Origin: an uncultured Sutterella sp. | GTDB taxonomy: Bacteria; Pseudomonadota; Gammaproteobacteria; Burkholderiales; Burkholderiaceae_F | DNA length: 64,000 nt | Assembly: GCA_902463725.1 (NCBI GenBank) | Contig: CABQGK010000001.1 | Location: 248,001-312,000, forward strand | Direction of reading: 5' to 3' | Shown: in pieces, positions 1 through 8,740 of the stretch | Numbering within the stretch: the stretch's first letter is position 1 | How the letters are laid out: each line of letters begins with the position of its first letter | The notes under the pieces: model-generated | What the model was told of the DNA's origin: nothing | What the model saw: only the letters and a program-made list of their open reading frames with translations | Databases searched by the model: none | Translations under genes and position numbers: made by a program

Positions 1-831
1 CGACTGCTTGCAGCAGGCACGCACCCCGATTTGCGCATTGTCGTGAGCGAGTATATTGCGGCGCTCTATGACCTTCCCTATACGCCGGCCGAAAACGAAA
101 GTACAGAAAAAAAGAAGCTCTCGCGCGAGCTGCGTATTCATCAGTTTCGTGCGCTCTCGGAGTTTACCGTCACGAGCCCGCATCGAGGTGGCCGGCGCAT
201 TGTGCTGGTTTACCCAGCGGACATGATTCGTGCCGAGGCCGCGGCCTCGCTTCTTAAGACGCTCGAGGAACCGACGCCTGGGTTGCATTTTATTTTGGTC
301 GCAGACGATATTGACGGGGTGCTGCCCACGATTCGTTCTCGCTCGCGGCTACTTAGACTCAAGCGCCCTAGCCGCGATGAGGCGCTCGCTTGGCTTAAAG
401 CGCGCCAAGTCAAAAACGCAGAGGAGGCGTTGGCGCTCGCAGGCGGCTCGCCCTTGGCCGTGGTTGAAGAGCGTGACGGCGAGGTGCTCAGTCAAAAAGC
501 ACAGAGCGCGCTACTCAATGCGCTTTTCAAAGGGAAAAAGCTCGGCGTCTCTGACGTGCTTGCACTCTATAGCGCAGAGATGACCGCGCCAGCCGTGGCG
601 GGGTTTCTTTCGCGCTTTGCCTATGACCTGATTCGCGTTAAAGCGGGGGTGGCCCCGTACTACTTCATTAAGGATCGTGTAGAAATGGTGGATCTTGTGA
701 CGGGTGTTCCCGACGAGCGGCTTTTTGCTTGGCAGGAGCGCGTCGCCGAGATGTGCCGCAGTCAAGAGCATCCGCTCTCGCAGCAGCAGGTTTTTGAGGC
801 GATTTTCATTAGCTACATGGAACTCTTTTAA
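1..831 (+). CDS. holB: DNA polymerase III subunit delta' (5'-truncated by window edge)
   Basis: This is the clamp-loader delta' subunit, part of the AAA+ complex that loads the beta sliding clamp during replication. The frame is open from base 1 and reads RLLAAGTHPDLRIVV, which matches the start of the P-loop-like domain of delta'; the 5' end therefore lies outside the window, and the TTG at 31 is internal. Visible family features are the stretch LLKTLEEPTPGLHFIL followed by TIRSRSRLL, the sensor-1/SRC-like region of clamp-loader subunits, and a helical C-terminal collar domain. The gene ends with TAA at 829-831 and converges on the autotransporter to the right, sharing a terminator hairpin with it. 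Identification is confident; only the missing N-terminus limits it. Confidence 0.9.
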   Translation, partial: RLLAAGTHPDLRIVVSEYIAALYDLPYTPAENESTEKKKLSRELRIHQFRALSEFTVTSPHRGGRRIVLVYPADMIRAEAAASLLKTLEEPTPGLHFILVADDIDGVLPTIRSRSRLLRLKRPSRDEALAWLKARQVKNAEEALALAGGSPLAVVEERDGEVLSQKAQSALLNALFKGKKLGVSDVLALYSAEMTAPAVAGFLSRFAYDLIRVKAGVAPYYFIKDRVEMVDLVTGVPDERLFAWQERVAEMCRSQEHPLSQQQVFEAIFISYMELF

Positions 832-839
832 AAAACGGT

Positions 840-865
840 GCCCCGCTTGAGTGTTCGAACGGGGC
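840..865 (-). terminator. Terminator hairpin between holB and autotransporter
   Basis: A GCCCCG/CGGGGC stem lies here, and read on the minus strand it is followed after ACC G by a run of T (the A-run at 831-835 on the plus strand). It fits an intrinsic terminator for the minus-strand autotransporter and may also stop holB transcripts. A related hairpin with the same GCCCCGCTTGAG arm lies at 4699-4727. Confidence 0.7.
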
Positions 866-913
866 GCGCACTTATGTGGGCGTGACTGCTGTGCAGCCAC
901 GCCTTAGTGAGCA

Positions 914-3900
914 CTAGAACGGGATACGAAGCCCTGCGTTGACTTGCCAGTCTTCGCGCAGGACACTCCCCGTGGAGCGCTCGAGATCGGCGTGCCAAGT
1001 GCTCGCTTTACCCAACGTGCCTTCGATACCCAAGCCGTAAACCAAGCGACTCGTCTTGAGATTGACGTCATAGGTGTTCGTTGCGTTGAACGTTACGGCA
1101 TTCTTGGCCAGCCATTCCTTTTCCCAGAAGGCCTTGGCGTAGAGCGTCCAAGGATTGCCTTGGGCTGTTACGCTTCGCCATTCCATCGTGCTGCCGAGCA
1201 TGGTGATGAGACTATTGTAGCCATCCGTTTTTGCGTGCAGACCGTTGTCGCTCTGGCTAGTGAACTCTCCAAAGCGTGTGTAGCCCACATAGCCCATGGG
1301 CTCCAAAACCCAGCGCTCGGTCAAGGAAATTTGTTTCCCAACGTTCAGACTCAGAGCCACATAGTGGTTATGCAAATCTTCGGTTTTGACGGCCTCACCC
1401 TGGGTATCCTTCGAGTCAAACTCGTTTTCTATGCGGCCTAAACGAGCGACGACGTCGGTGTAGAGACGATTGGCCGTGAGCGTGGTCCAATAGAGACCGC
1501 CCTCCATAGCGCGCCCTTTGAACTTGGCGGGCGCTTGGTGTTGGCTTGAAAAATCGGTGTAGCCAAAGAAGCCCCCAAATCGACTTCTTTCACCAAGCGC
1601 TCTATCGGCACCCACCTTGACGTGGCGTAAGTCCATGTCCCAAGTACTGTCAGCGAGGCGCGGCGCCATCCGCCAATTGGTTGCTGAGACTTTCGTCCAA
1701 GCACTCCATTGATTGTCTCGCGGTGCAAAGGTATGAATGTCGCCCAAGCGCTCACGCAGCGTTTCCGCGGATTGCAGTGCTAAGAGGTAATTGGCCGCGG
1801 ATGCGCCGATAGCGCCTTTTGCAGTATCCGTGAGGTTTGGCAGTGACGTATCGGGGCGGTTTGCGGGATAGAGATACCAGTTGTCCTCATTGGTGTCGTT
1901 TACCGCTCGCTCTGGGTGCGACGAGGTGTCGGCTTCTTCATTGACCATGGTGCTGTTGCCCACGTAGTACTTGAGTTCGCCCACTTCGATGGGGCGCGCC
2001 TCAACGAAGCGTGCCTGATAGTTCTCGGGATTTGTGAGCCCATTGACTGAGCGCACCAAGAGAATTGGCATGCCAGTGGCGTGCTCGCCGGATTGGTTAT
2101 GAATGTCGAGCGTGTGTAAACCTTCGCTACGCTCAGTAATTTCGAGGACTTGTCCTTCGTTTGTTGACGTATTGACCGTTAGCGAGATCCAACCGTCGTT
2201 GCCGAGCAACCTGTCCATGGTGATCGAGGCGGGAATCGCTGCGGGTGTAGAGGGAGCGTTTCTATCGTCGGGTAGGGCACGACGCAAACGTGCTGCCGGC
2301 TCAGGCGTGCTTGCTTCAACCTGACGCAGATCAAGCCGTCCATGATTGGAAAAGGTGATTTCGTTAATCTTGGAGGGCTCGCCAATGGCTCTCCAAAGGG
2401 CGTTGTCGGCAAGTTTGACATCGATGATTGCTGGAGACTGAGGCGTGAGAGCGTTGTTGAGATTGAGCGTTGCTTGAGCCTGCGCGCTCTTGAGACCGAG
2501 CGTGAAGCGCGCGCCATTTCGCATGTTGACCATGCCCGAGAGGGTTGCTTGGCTAAGGTCAGTTTCGATCCATGCGCCTTTACCACTGCCACTTGCAAAA
2601 GCACCATTCTCGACCAAGGTGAGGTGCTTTTCGAGTCGAATGTGGCTTTGGTTATCGGCGCCAGCTGAGTATGCCGACACGGCGAAGCCGTAGACGCCGG
2701 AGAAATCCGCGTCTTGAACTGTCATGGTTGCTTGTGAGTCGCCTGCTGCGGCTTGATAGAGGCCATTACCCGTACTGCTGAGCGTGAGTTTTTTGATGGT
2801 CTGCTCGCTTTTTGTTTTCGCTTGAGCGTAAAAGTACATACCATACGTATCGCTTCGACTAGCCTCAGCGCCCGTTGCGCTCGCATGCAACTCGTCAAAC
2901 TCGAGCTTGGCGGTTGTGTTCTTTAGCCTCATATCGATGGCCCGGGCGAAAGCGTCAGAACTCTGCGCCGTTAACGTCGTAGCAGCATAGTGAGTATCAA
3001 GCTCAACCGCACGATTGTTGTCTGCATCGTCCTCTGCTTTTGCCGTCTGCATCTTGAAGGCGTAGGTTGAGTACTTACCATGCGCAGCGACCTTTGTTTC
3101 TCCCGTGGCGTTTGTCACAAGGGTGCCGCTTTTGATGTCCGAAAATATGCCCCAACTTGAGGTATTGAGTGCAGTGGCTTCAACCTCGAGGCCGCCACGA
3201 TAGTTGGCGTGGAAAGCGCCGTCGATGACGTTGTGTATGATCCCCGTGGCAGTTGACTGTTGGTCACTTTTTGCTTTGACCACGAGTTTGCCACCCAACT
3301 CGAATATCTGCTCAGAGTGCGGATAGGCAAAGGTATTGAGGCCCGTGGCAGATCCTTCAACAGCCTGCTCGCTACGATCAACAATGGCCTCAAGCGTGAG
3401 TGTGCTACCCGCATCGGTGATGAGTTTTTGTTGGTAAACCCGATCCCGTATGGCGTCGATATCGGTCTCGCTAAAATGGCTCAGCGCGCTGTTACCCAGG
3501 TTAAGTTCAGAGTCCTTCCAGCCCGTGACGTAAAACTTGGCGCCTAATGCGTCGTTGCCTCCTGTCGTTTGGGCTTTGAATGAAGCATTTTTCTTGAAGT
3601 GCAGCGTAGGCATTCCTGAGCCCGTATCTGCATAGGCACTTTCCATGGCAATGCCCGTGGTGGGACGCGCTTTCCCACTCGTGGAATTACCCGTGACCGT
3701 ATCCTCAAAGGTCAAGTGAGAGGCCTTGTTTTTCATGTCCTTGATGCCTAAGGCGATCACGGAGTTGGGTTGCTGATTACTGTCTAGATCGGAATTATTG
3801 TTGACGCGGATGCTAACGGGTTTCAGGAAGGTGACGTTGGTATGAGCCGTGTGTCCCGGGAAGTAACTCGCCTCGTAATTGCCCGTGGCAATACCCTGTG

Positions 3901-4411
3901 TTAGTGGGTAGTAGTTCGCGTGCGTAGTCGAACTTTCGCCGTCCACAATCAATTCGGCATCCCATGTGACGGTGTTCTCTCTATGCGTGTCGGCCTCGGT
4001 GGTATGTAGGCTAAATTCCAAAAGACTGTTGTATTGTGTGCTGACGGTTCCTGGTCGGGAAAAAATATGAATGCGCTTGCCTTTCACGAGATGCGTTGTT
4101 GGTGTGCCAATTTTGACGATATCGTAGTAGTTTGAACCACCGCGTGCGCCGAAATAGACATTCTCCTCCTCTGTTACATAGTCTGAGTTGATCAAATAGG
4201 TGTACCACGCTCCATCGCGGATGTTTAGTGGCGTGACGTTTTTGTAAAGATCCTCAGCAAGGAGGGGGGTGGGAGTGCTCGCGAGCGCGGCAAGAAGGCC
4301 AAGGAAAGTGATAGAGAAATGAGTGAGCTGAAAGCGAGGTTTGCACGGCTGTGCGAGCGCTTGGCGCGCCCGCTGCCTGCAGGACATTCGCCCTTGTGCA
4401 CGAGTGGTCAT
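914..4411 (-). CDS. Autotransporter (type Va) with C-terminal beta-barrel
   Basis: An 1,165-residue outer-membrane autotransporter. A long basic signal region (residues 1 to about 52) has a hydrophobic core FSITFLGLLAALAST and ends near PLLA. The passenger is Ser/Thr/Gly/Asn-rich and beta-helical in character, with repeated short segments such as LTFEDTVTG and LTLSSTGNG. A Gly/Ala linker and YLLALQSAETLRERLGDIH lead into a roughly 270-residue barrel with alternating aromatic strands, ending in LRIPF with the terminal Phe needed for BAM assembly. AAGG lies about 10 bases before the start. The gene stands alone between two related terminator hairpins. No protease or lipase motif was seen, so adhesion is a guess; the secretion class is well supported. 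Confidence 0.85.
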   Translation of the reverse strand: MTTRAQGRMSCRQRARQALAQPCKPRFQLTHFSITFLGLLAALASTPTPLLAEDLYKNVTPLNIRDGAWYTYLINSDYVTEEENVYFGARGGSNYYDIVKIGTPTTHLVKGKRIHIFSRPGTVSTQYNSLLEFSLHTTEADTHRENTVTWDAELIVDGESSTTHANYYPLTQGIATGNYEASYFPGHTAHTNVTFLKPVSIRVNNNSDLDSNQQPNSVIALGIKDMKNKASHLTFEDTVTGNSTSGKARPTTGIAMESAYADTGSGMPTLHFKKNASFKAQTTGGNDALGAKFYVTGWKDSELNLGNSALSHFSETDIDAIRDRVYQQKLITDAGSTLTLEAIVDRSEQAVEGSATGLNTFAYPHSEQIFELGGKLVVKAKSDQQSTATGIIHNVIDGAFHANYRGGLEVEATALNTSSWGIFSDIKSGTLVTNATGETKVAAHGKYSTYAFKMQTAKAEDDADNNRAVELDTHYAATTLTAQSSDAFARAIDMRLKNTTAKLEFDELHASATGAEASRSDTYGMYFYAQAKTKSEQTIKKLTLSSTGNGLYQAAAGDSQATMTVQDADFSGVYGFAVSAYSAGADNQSHIRLEKHLTLVENGAFASGSGKGAWIETDLSQATLSGMVNMRNGARFTLGLKSAQAQATLNLNNALTPQSPAIIDVKLADNALWRAIGEPSKINEITFSNHGRLDLRQVEASTPEPAARLRRALPDDRNAPSTPAAIPASITMDRLLGNDGWISLTVNTSTNEGQVLEITERSEGLHTLDIHNQSGEHATGMPILLVRSVNGLTNPENYQARFVEARPIEVGELKYYVGNSTMVNEEADTSSHPERAVNDTNEDNWYLYPANRPDTSLPNLTDTAKGAIGASAANYLLALQSAETLRERLGDIHTFAPRDNQWSAWTKVSATNWRMAPRLADSTWDMDLRHVKVGADRALGERSRFGGFFGYTDFSSQHQAPAKFKGRAMEGGLYWTTLTANRLYTDVVARLGRIENEFDSKDTQGEAVKTEDLHNHYVALSLNVGKQISLTERWVLEPMGYVGYTRFGEFTSQSDNGLHAKTDGYNSLITMLGSTMEWRSVTAQGNPWTLYAKAFWEKEWLAKNAVTFNATNTYDVNLKTSRLVYGLGIEGTLGKASTWHADLERSTGSVLREDWQVNAGLRIPF

Positions 4412-4770
4412 AGTGTTGCCTTAGGGTATTGGTCAATCAATGGAATGGAGGCAGAAAGTGGGGGAGGACTTGGGTTAGAAGTCTCATTTCTGTCGCTATG
4501 GCCTCAGTCTAGGAAAATTCTCTCAGGTTTGTAAAGAGATAGGTCCAAAAAACAACAGTTTAGGAAATCATTGATTTTGATGAAGATTTTTCATTTCGGT
4601 GCGTGATCTCGCCCTTGAGGTCGTCTTGGCTTCAGAGCGCTACCTTAGCAAGGCTCGGCGTTTGAGGCGGTGTGCACGGAGCGGTCATTTTCAAATGAAC
4701 GCCCCGCTTGAGCCTTCGAGCGGGCGTGCACTAGCAGACTTGGGCGCAGTCGAGGCGCTCAGTATGCGCG
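4412..4770. other. Intergenic region: autotransporter promoter side and hydrolase terminator
   Basis: This gap holds the upstream region of the minus-strand autotransporter, AT-rich around 4500-4600, and the terminator hairpin of the hydrolase pseudogene at 4699-4727. No gene was recognised. Confidence 0.5.
4699..4727. terminator. Terminator-like hairpin
   Basis: The arms ACGCCC-GCTTGAG and TTCGAGCGGGCGT pair along almost the whole element, with one bulged C. It lies just beyond the 3' end of the minus-strand hydrolase pseudogene. Its arm is nearly the same as that of the hairpin at 840-865, so the autotransporter is bracketed by two related hairpins. No clear T-run follows. Confidence 0.55.
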
Positions 4771-5939
4771 TTAATGGGCAAGCGGCGTGTTTGCCGCAAG
4801 CCACGATTCAAAGAATGCGGCGACGTCGAGATTATTTTTCTCGGCAAACGGGAAGTGTGAGTTGCCGTGCAGACCAACCTCTGGCAGTTGCACGAGGCTT
4901 GCCTTTCCGCCCAAGCGATTGATGAGTGCTACCCAACGCTCTGCTAGGCTAGAGGCTGCACGCCAATAGTCTTGATAAGGATTATCGGTGGGCTCGCGCG
5001 GGATGTAGTCGCCGTAGTAGATGACAATCGGTACGCGTGTCAGGCGCATGAACGCACTACGAGTCATGGGCAGCGCTTTGACTGGGCCGAAAAAGCTCTT
5101 GTTTTCAATGGGCTCAGGCATCTCGTCATCGGGGAAAGAAAAGCCGCTTCTAGGTTCCCAAGCCGCAATGCCGCTTAGCGCATCGCTTTGCATGCCAACC
5201 AACCGACGCCACAGCCTTGCGAGTGCGTCACGAGCACGCCGTTTTGCCCACACGGCTACGAGGCTTGCACGCGAGCCATCACGGCACTGAGTGCTTGTGC
5301 ATTGACCTCAGCGTTGTAGGGCGCGGTATTGGGCGTCATTTGGCGGAAAAATTGATCGAGCGACGCTGCATCTTGAGCAAAGGCGCTGCCTGGGTAAAAG
5401 TTGGGCCAGAGTCCCATGCGGAATTGCCCAAACCAGAATTGATCATCGGGCGTAGCGGGAATCTCGCCCCTCTCGATTGAGCGGCCCGCGCCCCCGCGGC
5501 GCGGTTGATCGACCAAGTAAACGGAGTGCCCTAAGCGCAAAAAGAGATTGCGAAAGCCTTCGCGTCCGTCTGGTGTGGTGTCCCAGGTTTTGCTGAATTG
5601 TCCTGCGCCATGCAAAAAGACAAGCGGCACACCGCGCAGTTTGGCGGGCATTTGGTAAGAGACGAAGGCATGGTCGCCGTGAAGCGACTGTGCGCGGCTC
5701 TCTGGATGCAAAGGATCGAACGCAGCGGTGGGCTCAATCACGGCTCCGCCCGCAGCAAAACTGCCTTGCTCGGCTATGAGAAGCGGATCGCGGCGCGTGA
5801 GTCTCGCGTGCACGGCACTGCGTGTCGTTTCGGCACTGCTCTCTGCAGCCTGCGTTGGGAGCGCAGCAAGCGCGAGCATTGATGTGGCAGCTTGAGCGAA
5901 CGTACGGCGGCTGATGCGCGTTGTCAAAAGTTTGGCCAT
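4771..5939 (-). pseudogene. Alpha/beta hydrolase pseudogene (stop codon plus frameshift)
   Basis: The 5' part (5939 down to 5259) encodes a Tat-type signal (SRRTFAQ) and the start of an alpha/beta hydrolase, including PLVFLHGAGQFSKTWD, the HG oxyanion region. It stops at TAG 5256-5258. Reading on in the same frame gives PCGQNGVLVTHSQGCGVGWL, which contains the nucleophile elbow (Ser of THSQG). After 5196 the homology moves to another frame (GMQSDALSGI...), consistent with one missing G, and continues to TAA at 4771. That part holds VPIVIYYGDYIP and LPEVGLHGNSHFPF, with the likely catalytic His. Two lesions within about 65 bases make a functional product unlikely, unless one is a sequencing error. 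It starts 3 bases after the aldo/keto reductase stop, so it was the last gene of that operon. Confidence 0.8.
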
Positions 5940-5942
5940 GAC

Positions 5943-6821
5943 TTAAATCTCCTCATCGGGTAAGGGACGCTTGACGAGCCAAGCAACTTTTGCGGGATCA
6001 CGGTGCGAGAAAAACTGACTCTCCCCGAGGTCAAGGCCATGAATGGCGATGATATCTTCGGCGCTCAGTTCAAGCTCAGCGGCCCGAAGATTCTCAGCGA
6101 TGCGTTCAGGCTTGGTGGATTTGCTCACGCTCGGGATCCCCTCTTCAATCAGCCAAGCAAGAATTACCTGCGCAACGCTGGCACCGTGAGCTTTGGCGAT
6201 GCGTGTGAGCACCGCGTTGCTAAAGAGTCCATTTTTGCCTTCTGCAAACGGTGCCCACGCCACGGGTTTGATCCCGAGTGTCTGATTAATGGGAAGCGCT
6301 CGTCGCTGCTGGCAGAATGGGTTGATTTCAATCTGATTGACCATGGGCGTCATGCGATTTTGTAGCGCAAAGTCCGTGACGCGGTCAGGCTCAAAGTTGG
6401 AAATTCCAATGGCGCGAATCACGCCTTCTTCGTAAAAGCGCGTGATCGTGCGCCATGCGCCCCACACATCGCCAAACGGTTGGTGAATGAGGTAGAGGTC
6501 GATTCTATCGAGCCCGAGATGCGTGAGCGAGCGCTCGATGGCGCGTGCCGCGCCCGCCTCGCTCGCAAAAGGAATGGGCATTTTGGTGGTGACGAAAATT
6601 TCATCGCGCGCGAGCCCGCTCGCGGCAATAGCACGACCAACGGCTCGCTCGTTGAGGTAACTGGCGGCCGTATCGATCCCGCGCCAGCCCGCAGCAAGGG
6701 CGCAGGTGACCGCGGCCTCGGCTTCTTTTGGGCTGAGCGCATAGACGCCGAAATTGAGTAGCGGCATTTCGACGCCGTTGGCGAGCATTGTGCTCTTTTT
6801 TTCCTTCGGTAATTGGGACAT
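5943..6821 (-). CDS. Aldo/keto reductase
   Basis: A 292-residue NADPH-dependent aldo/keto reductase reducing aldehydes or ketones, of the 2,5-diketogluconate reductase type. The catalytic tetrad is visible: Asp50 and Tyr55 (GIDTAASY), Lys80 (VTTK) and His113 (LIHQP). The family motif IRAIGISNFEPDRV and the cofactor-binding end PSVSKSTKPERIAENL are present. It follows the flavodoxin gene in the same direction, and the hydrolase follows 3 bases later, so they are probably co-transcribed. In E. coli an AraC_N-type regulator (YqhC) controls yqhD and the aldo/keto reductase dkgA, and a similar aldehyde-detoxification role is inferred here. An alternative start at codon 12 (6788) has AAGGA 12 bases upstream, while the first ATG has no clear ribosome site. 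Confidence 0.9.
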   Translation of the reverse strand: MSQLPKEKKSTMLANGVEMPLLNFGVYALSPKEAEAAVTCALAAGWRGIDTAASYLNERAVGRAIAASGLARDEIFVTTKMPIPFASEAGAARAIERSLTHLGLDRIDLYLIHQPFGDVWGAWRTITRFYEEGVIRAIGISNFEPDRVTDFALQNRMTPMVNQIEINPFCQQRRALPINQTLGIKPVAWAPFAEGKNGLFSNAVLTRIAKAHGASVAQVILAWLIEEGIPSVSKSTKPERIAENLRAAELELSAEDIIAIHGLDLGESQFFSHRDPAKVAWLVKRPLPDEEI

Positions 6822-6957
6822 AGATGTGGGTGAGTTCAGCTGTTTTTTCGAGGTAAAAAGGGGGCGGGAGTGGAGCGCTGCAAGAAATGCGGGCGAACAC
6901 CGTGGTGCGCGTGGCGCGCACAGTGAGAGCCCGCAGCGCTTGCGCTCGCACTAGGAG

Positions 6958-7536
6958 TTAGAGCAGATGGTTTTCTTGGAGCCAGTCGCGCACGCGAGTA
7001 TCGTCAGCGCTGACGCCCCCAAAGATTGTGAGGTGCGTGCCTAGCGTCACGCCTGGGAGCAGGCGCTCAAAATCTTCACGCGTATGCATGAGGCCACCGC
7101 CGCCGTGAGAATTTCCCGTTAGAACGGTTTTCCCAGCAAGCGAGACGCTCTTAATCCAGCTCTGTAGAGGCATTGCCACATGGTGCCACCAAGTGGGTGT
7201 GAGGAGCACGATAGTGTCACAGTCATCGAGAGGTACGACCAGGGGCAAAATTTTGCGGGCAATGCCCCGAGCGAGTTCATCTTTGACAATCTCAGTGGTT
7301 TCTTGGTAGACCTCGGGATAGGGCTCTTCGAGCTCTATGCGAAAGCGTTTGGCGTTGGTTTGCGCGGAGACTGCCGCCGCGATACTTTCGGTGTGTCCAG
7401 TTTTCGTAAAGTAGACCACCGCAATGCGATGGGCGGGGGCGTCTGCTGCGCGGGCAACCCCTGCGGGCAGCAACCCCTCCGTGCTAAGACCCGCGGCAGC
7501 GGCTGCGGCGAGTTTGAGAAATTTGCGCTTATTCAT
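6958..7536 (-). CDS. Exported flavodoxin-family protein
   Basis: A 192-residue flavodoxin-like protein that should bind FMN. The N-terminus NKRKFLKLAAAAAAG up to VARA is a Tat-like signal, so it is probably exported folded with its flavin. The FMN phosphate loop is TKTGHT (about residues 44-49) after the beta strand RIAVVYF. TPTWWHHVAMPLQSWI and the 90s-type loop NSHGGGG fit the flavodoxin_4 group. GAGGA lies 10 bases before the ATG. It sits between the AraC regulator and the aldo/keto reductase on the same strand, a set common near aldehyde/oxidoreductase regulons. The redox partner is not evident from the window. Confidence 0.85.
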   Translation of the reverse strand: MNKRKFLKLAAAAAAGLSTEGLLPAGVARAADAPAHRIAVVYFTKTGHTESIAAAVSAQTNAKRFRIELEEPYPEVYQETTEIVKDELARGIARKILPLVVPLDDCDTIVLLTPTWWHHVAMPLQSWIKSVSLAGKTVLTGNSHGGGGLMHTREDFERLLPGVTLGTHLTIFGGVSADDTRVRDWLQENHLL

Positions 7537-7679
7537 GTGACTTGATCCTCAAGCGTGGAAGCGAGTTATTGATGTGTTGGCTCCCACTTACAGAGGTTCA
7601 TGTTAGGCGCGAGCGGCTCGGTTGCGGAATGCCCGAGGCTTGCAGAAACCTGCACAAAACGCGCAACTTGCAGTGTGCG

Positions 7680-8720
7680 CTACGCGTCGAGTATGGCCAA
7701 GCGCTGCGCTTTGGTCATGTTCAAGGTTTTTTTTTCGATATCGCGGCGCGGTGCCTGCCCAAAGAGGCGCTTATATTCGCGGGAAAACTGTGAAGCGCTC
7801 TCGTAACCCACTGTGCTCGCCGCGCGCTCCACGGTCATTCGCTCAATGAGCATGAGGCGTTCGGCCTCTTGAAGGCGTAAGCGCTTTTGAAACTGTAAGG
7901 GCGAGAGCGAGGTGAGCGCACGAAACTGCCGATGCAGCGTCGAAGGCGCCATCGCAGCGCGTGCGGCGAGCACTTCGATATCGAGCGACTCTGCGTAATG
8001 GTCTCGCACCCAATGCACCGCATCGATAATGCGGCGGTTGGGTGCGGCATCCCCACAGAGTGCGACGAGTACCTCACGCCAGGGCCCCGTGAGCAGGCGG
8101 AAATGGATTTCCTTGAGAATGAGAGGACCGAGTACAGCGGCACGCAAGGGATCGTTGGCAAGCTCGACATAGCGAGCAATCGCAGAGAGCAGGGGTGCAT
8201 CGACCTTGGCAACGGAGACCGTAGGAGCGTGTTTCGACCCATCAACGTTCCCCTTCGTGCTGTCGTCAGCGCGTTGCGTCTCGACTCGAGTGCTTGTACT
8301 TGCGCTCTGCTCGCGTGTGCTGGTCTCGACGGGGGCGGCGGCGCTAGGGCGCACGTTACGCATCTCAGTAAGAAGTTCGCTAATGAGCGCTCGATCGAGC
8401 GCGATCGATAGCCCGAGAAAAGGCTCGGTGGCGCTTGCGTGCGCGATTTGATAGACACCAGGCAGATCAGTGCCCACGAGCATACCCTCACCTGAGGCAT
8501 AGTTTGCAGTCACGCCACCGATCATGCTGAGCTTTTGGCCAGAGAGGACGATGGCAAAGAGCGGCCGATAAAAGCAGTGGCGAGCAGGCTTAGGCGAGTC
8601 AAAGCGTGCGATGGCAAGACTAGGCAATAACTCATCAATGCGCCCTTCTGCCGAGAGGCGTTCTAGTATGTTGGCACGCAACGCTGCAAGCGTTTGAGCG
8701 CGCAAAGTTTCTTCTGTCAT
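7680..8720 (-). CDS. AraC-family transcriptional regulator (AraC_N type)
   Basis: A 346-residue cytosolic regulator. The N-terminal part has the AraC_N signature: FYRPLFAIVLSGQKLSMIGG, MLVGTDLPGVYQIAHAS and PFLGLSIALD. The C-terminal hundred residues contain two helix-turn-helix motifs (LDIEVLAARAAMAPSTLHRQF and TVERAASTVGYESASQFSRE). An unusual Ser/Thr-rich linker of about 45 residues (near 130-175) separates ligand-binding and middle segments; most family members lack it. The gene lies 20 bases downstream of the integrase and upstream of the flavodoxin and aldo/keto reductase genes, which it probably activates, as YqhC does for yqhD-dkgA. The ribosome site is weak (GAAAG). Confidence 0.9.
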   Translation of the reverse strand: MTEETLRAQTLAALRANILERLSAEGRIDELLPSLAIARFDSPKPARHCFYRPLFAIVLSGQKLSMIGGVTANYASGEGMLVGTDLPGVYQIAHASATEPFLGLSIALDRALISELLTEMRNVRPSAAAPVETSTREQSASTSTRVETQRADDSTKGNVDGSKHAPTVSVAKVDAPLLSAIARYVELANDPLRAAVLGPLILKEIHFRLLTGPWREVLVALCGDAAPNRRIIDAVHWVRDHYAESLDIEVLAARAAMAPSTLHRQFRALTSLSPLQFQKRLRLQEAERLMLIERMTVERAASTVGYESASQFSREYKRLFGQAPRRDIEKKTLNMTKAQRLAILDA

Positions 8721-8740
8721 ATCTGTTGCTGTTCTTTCTC

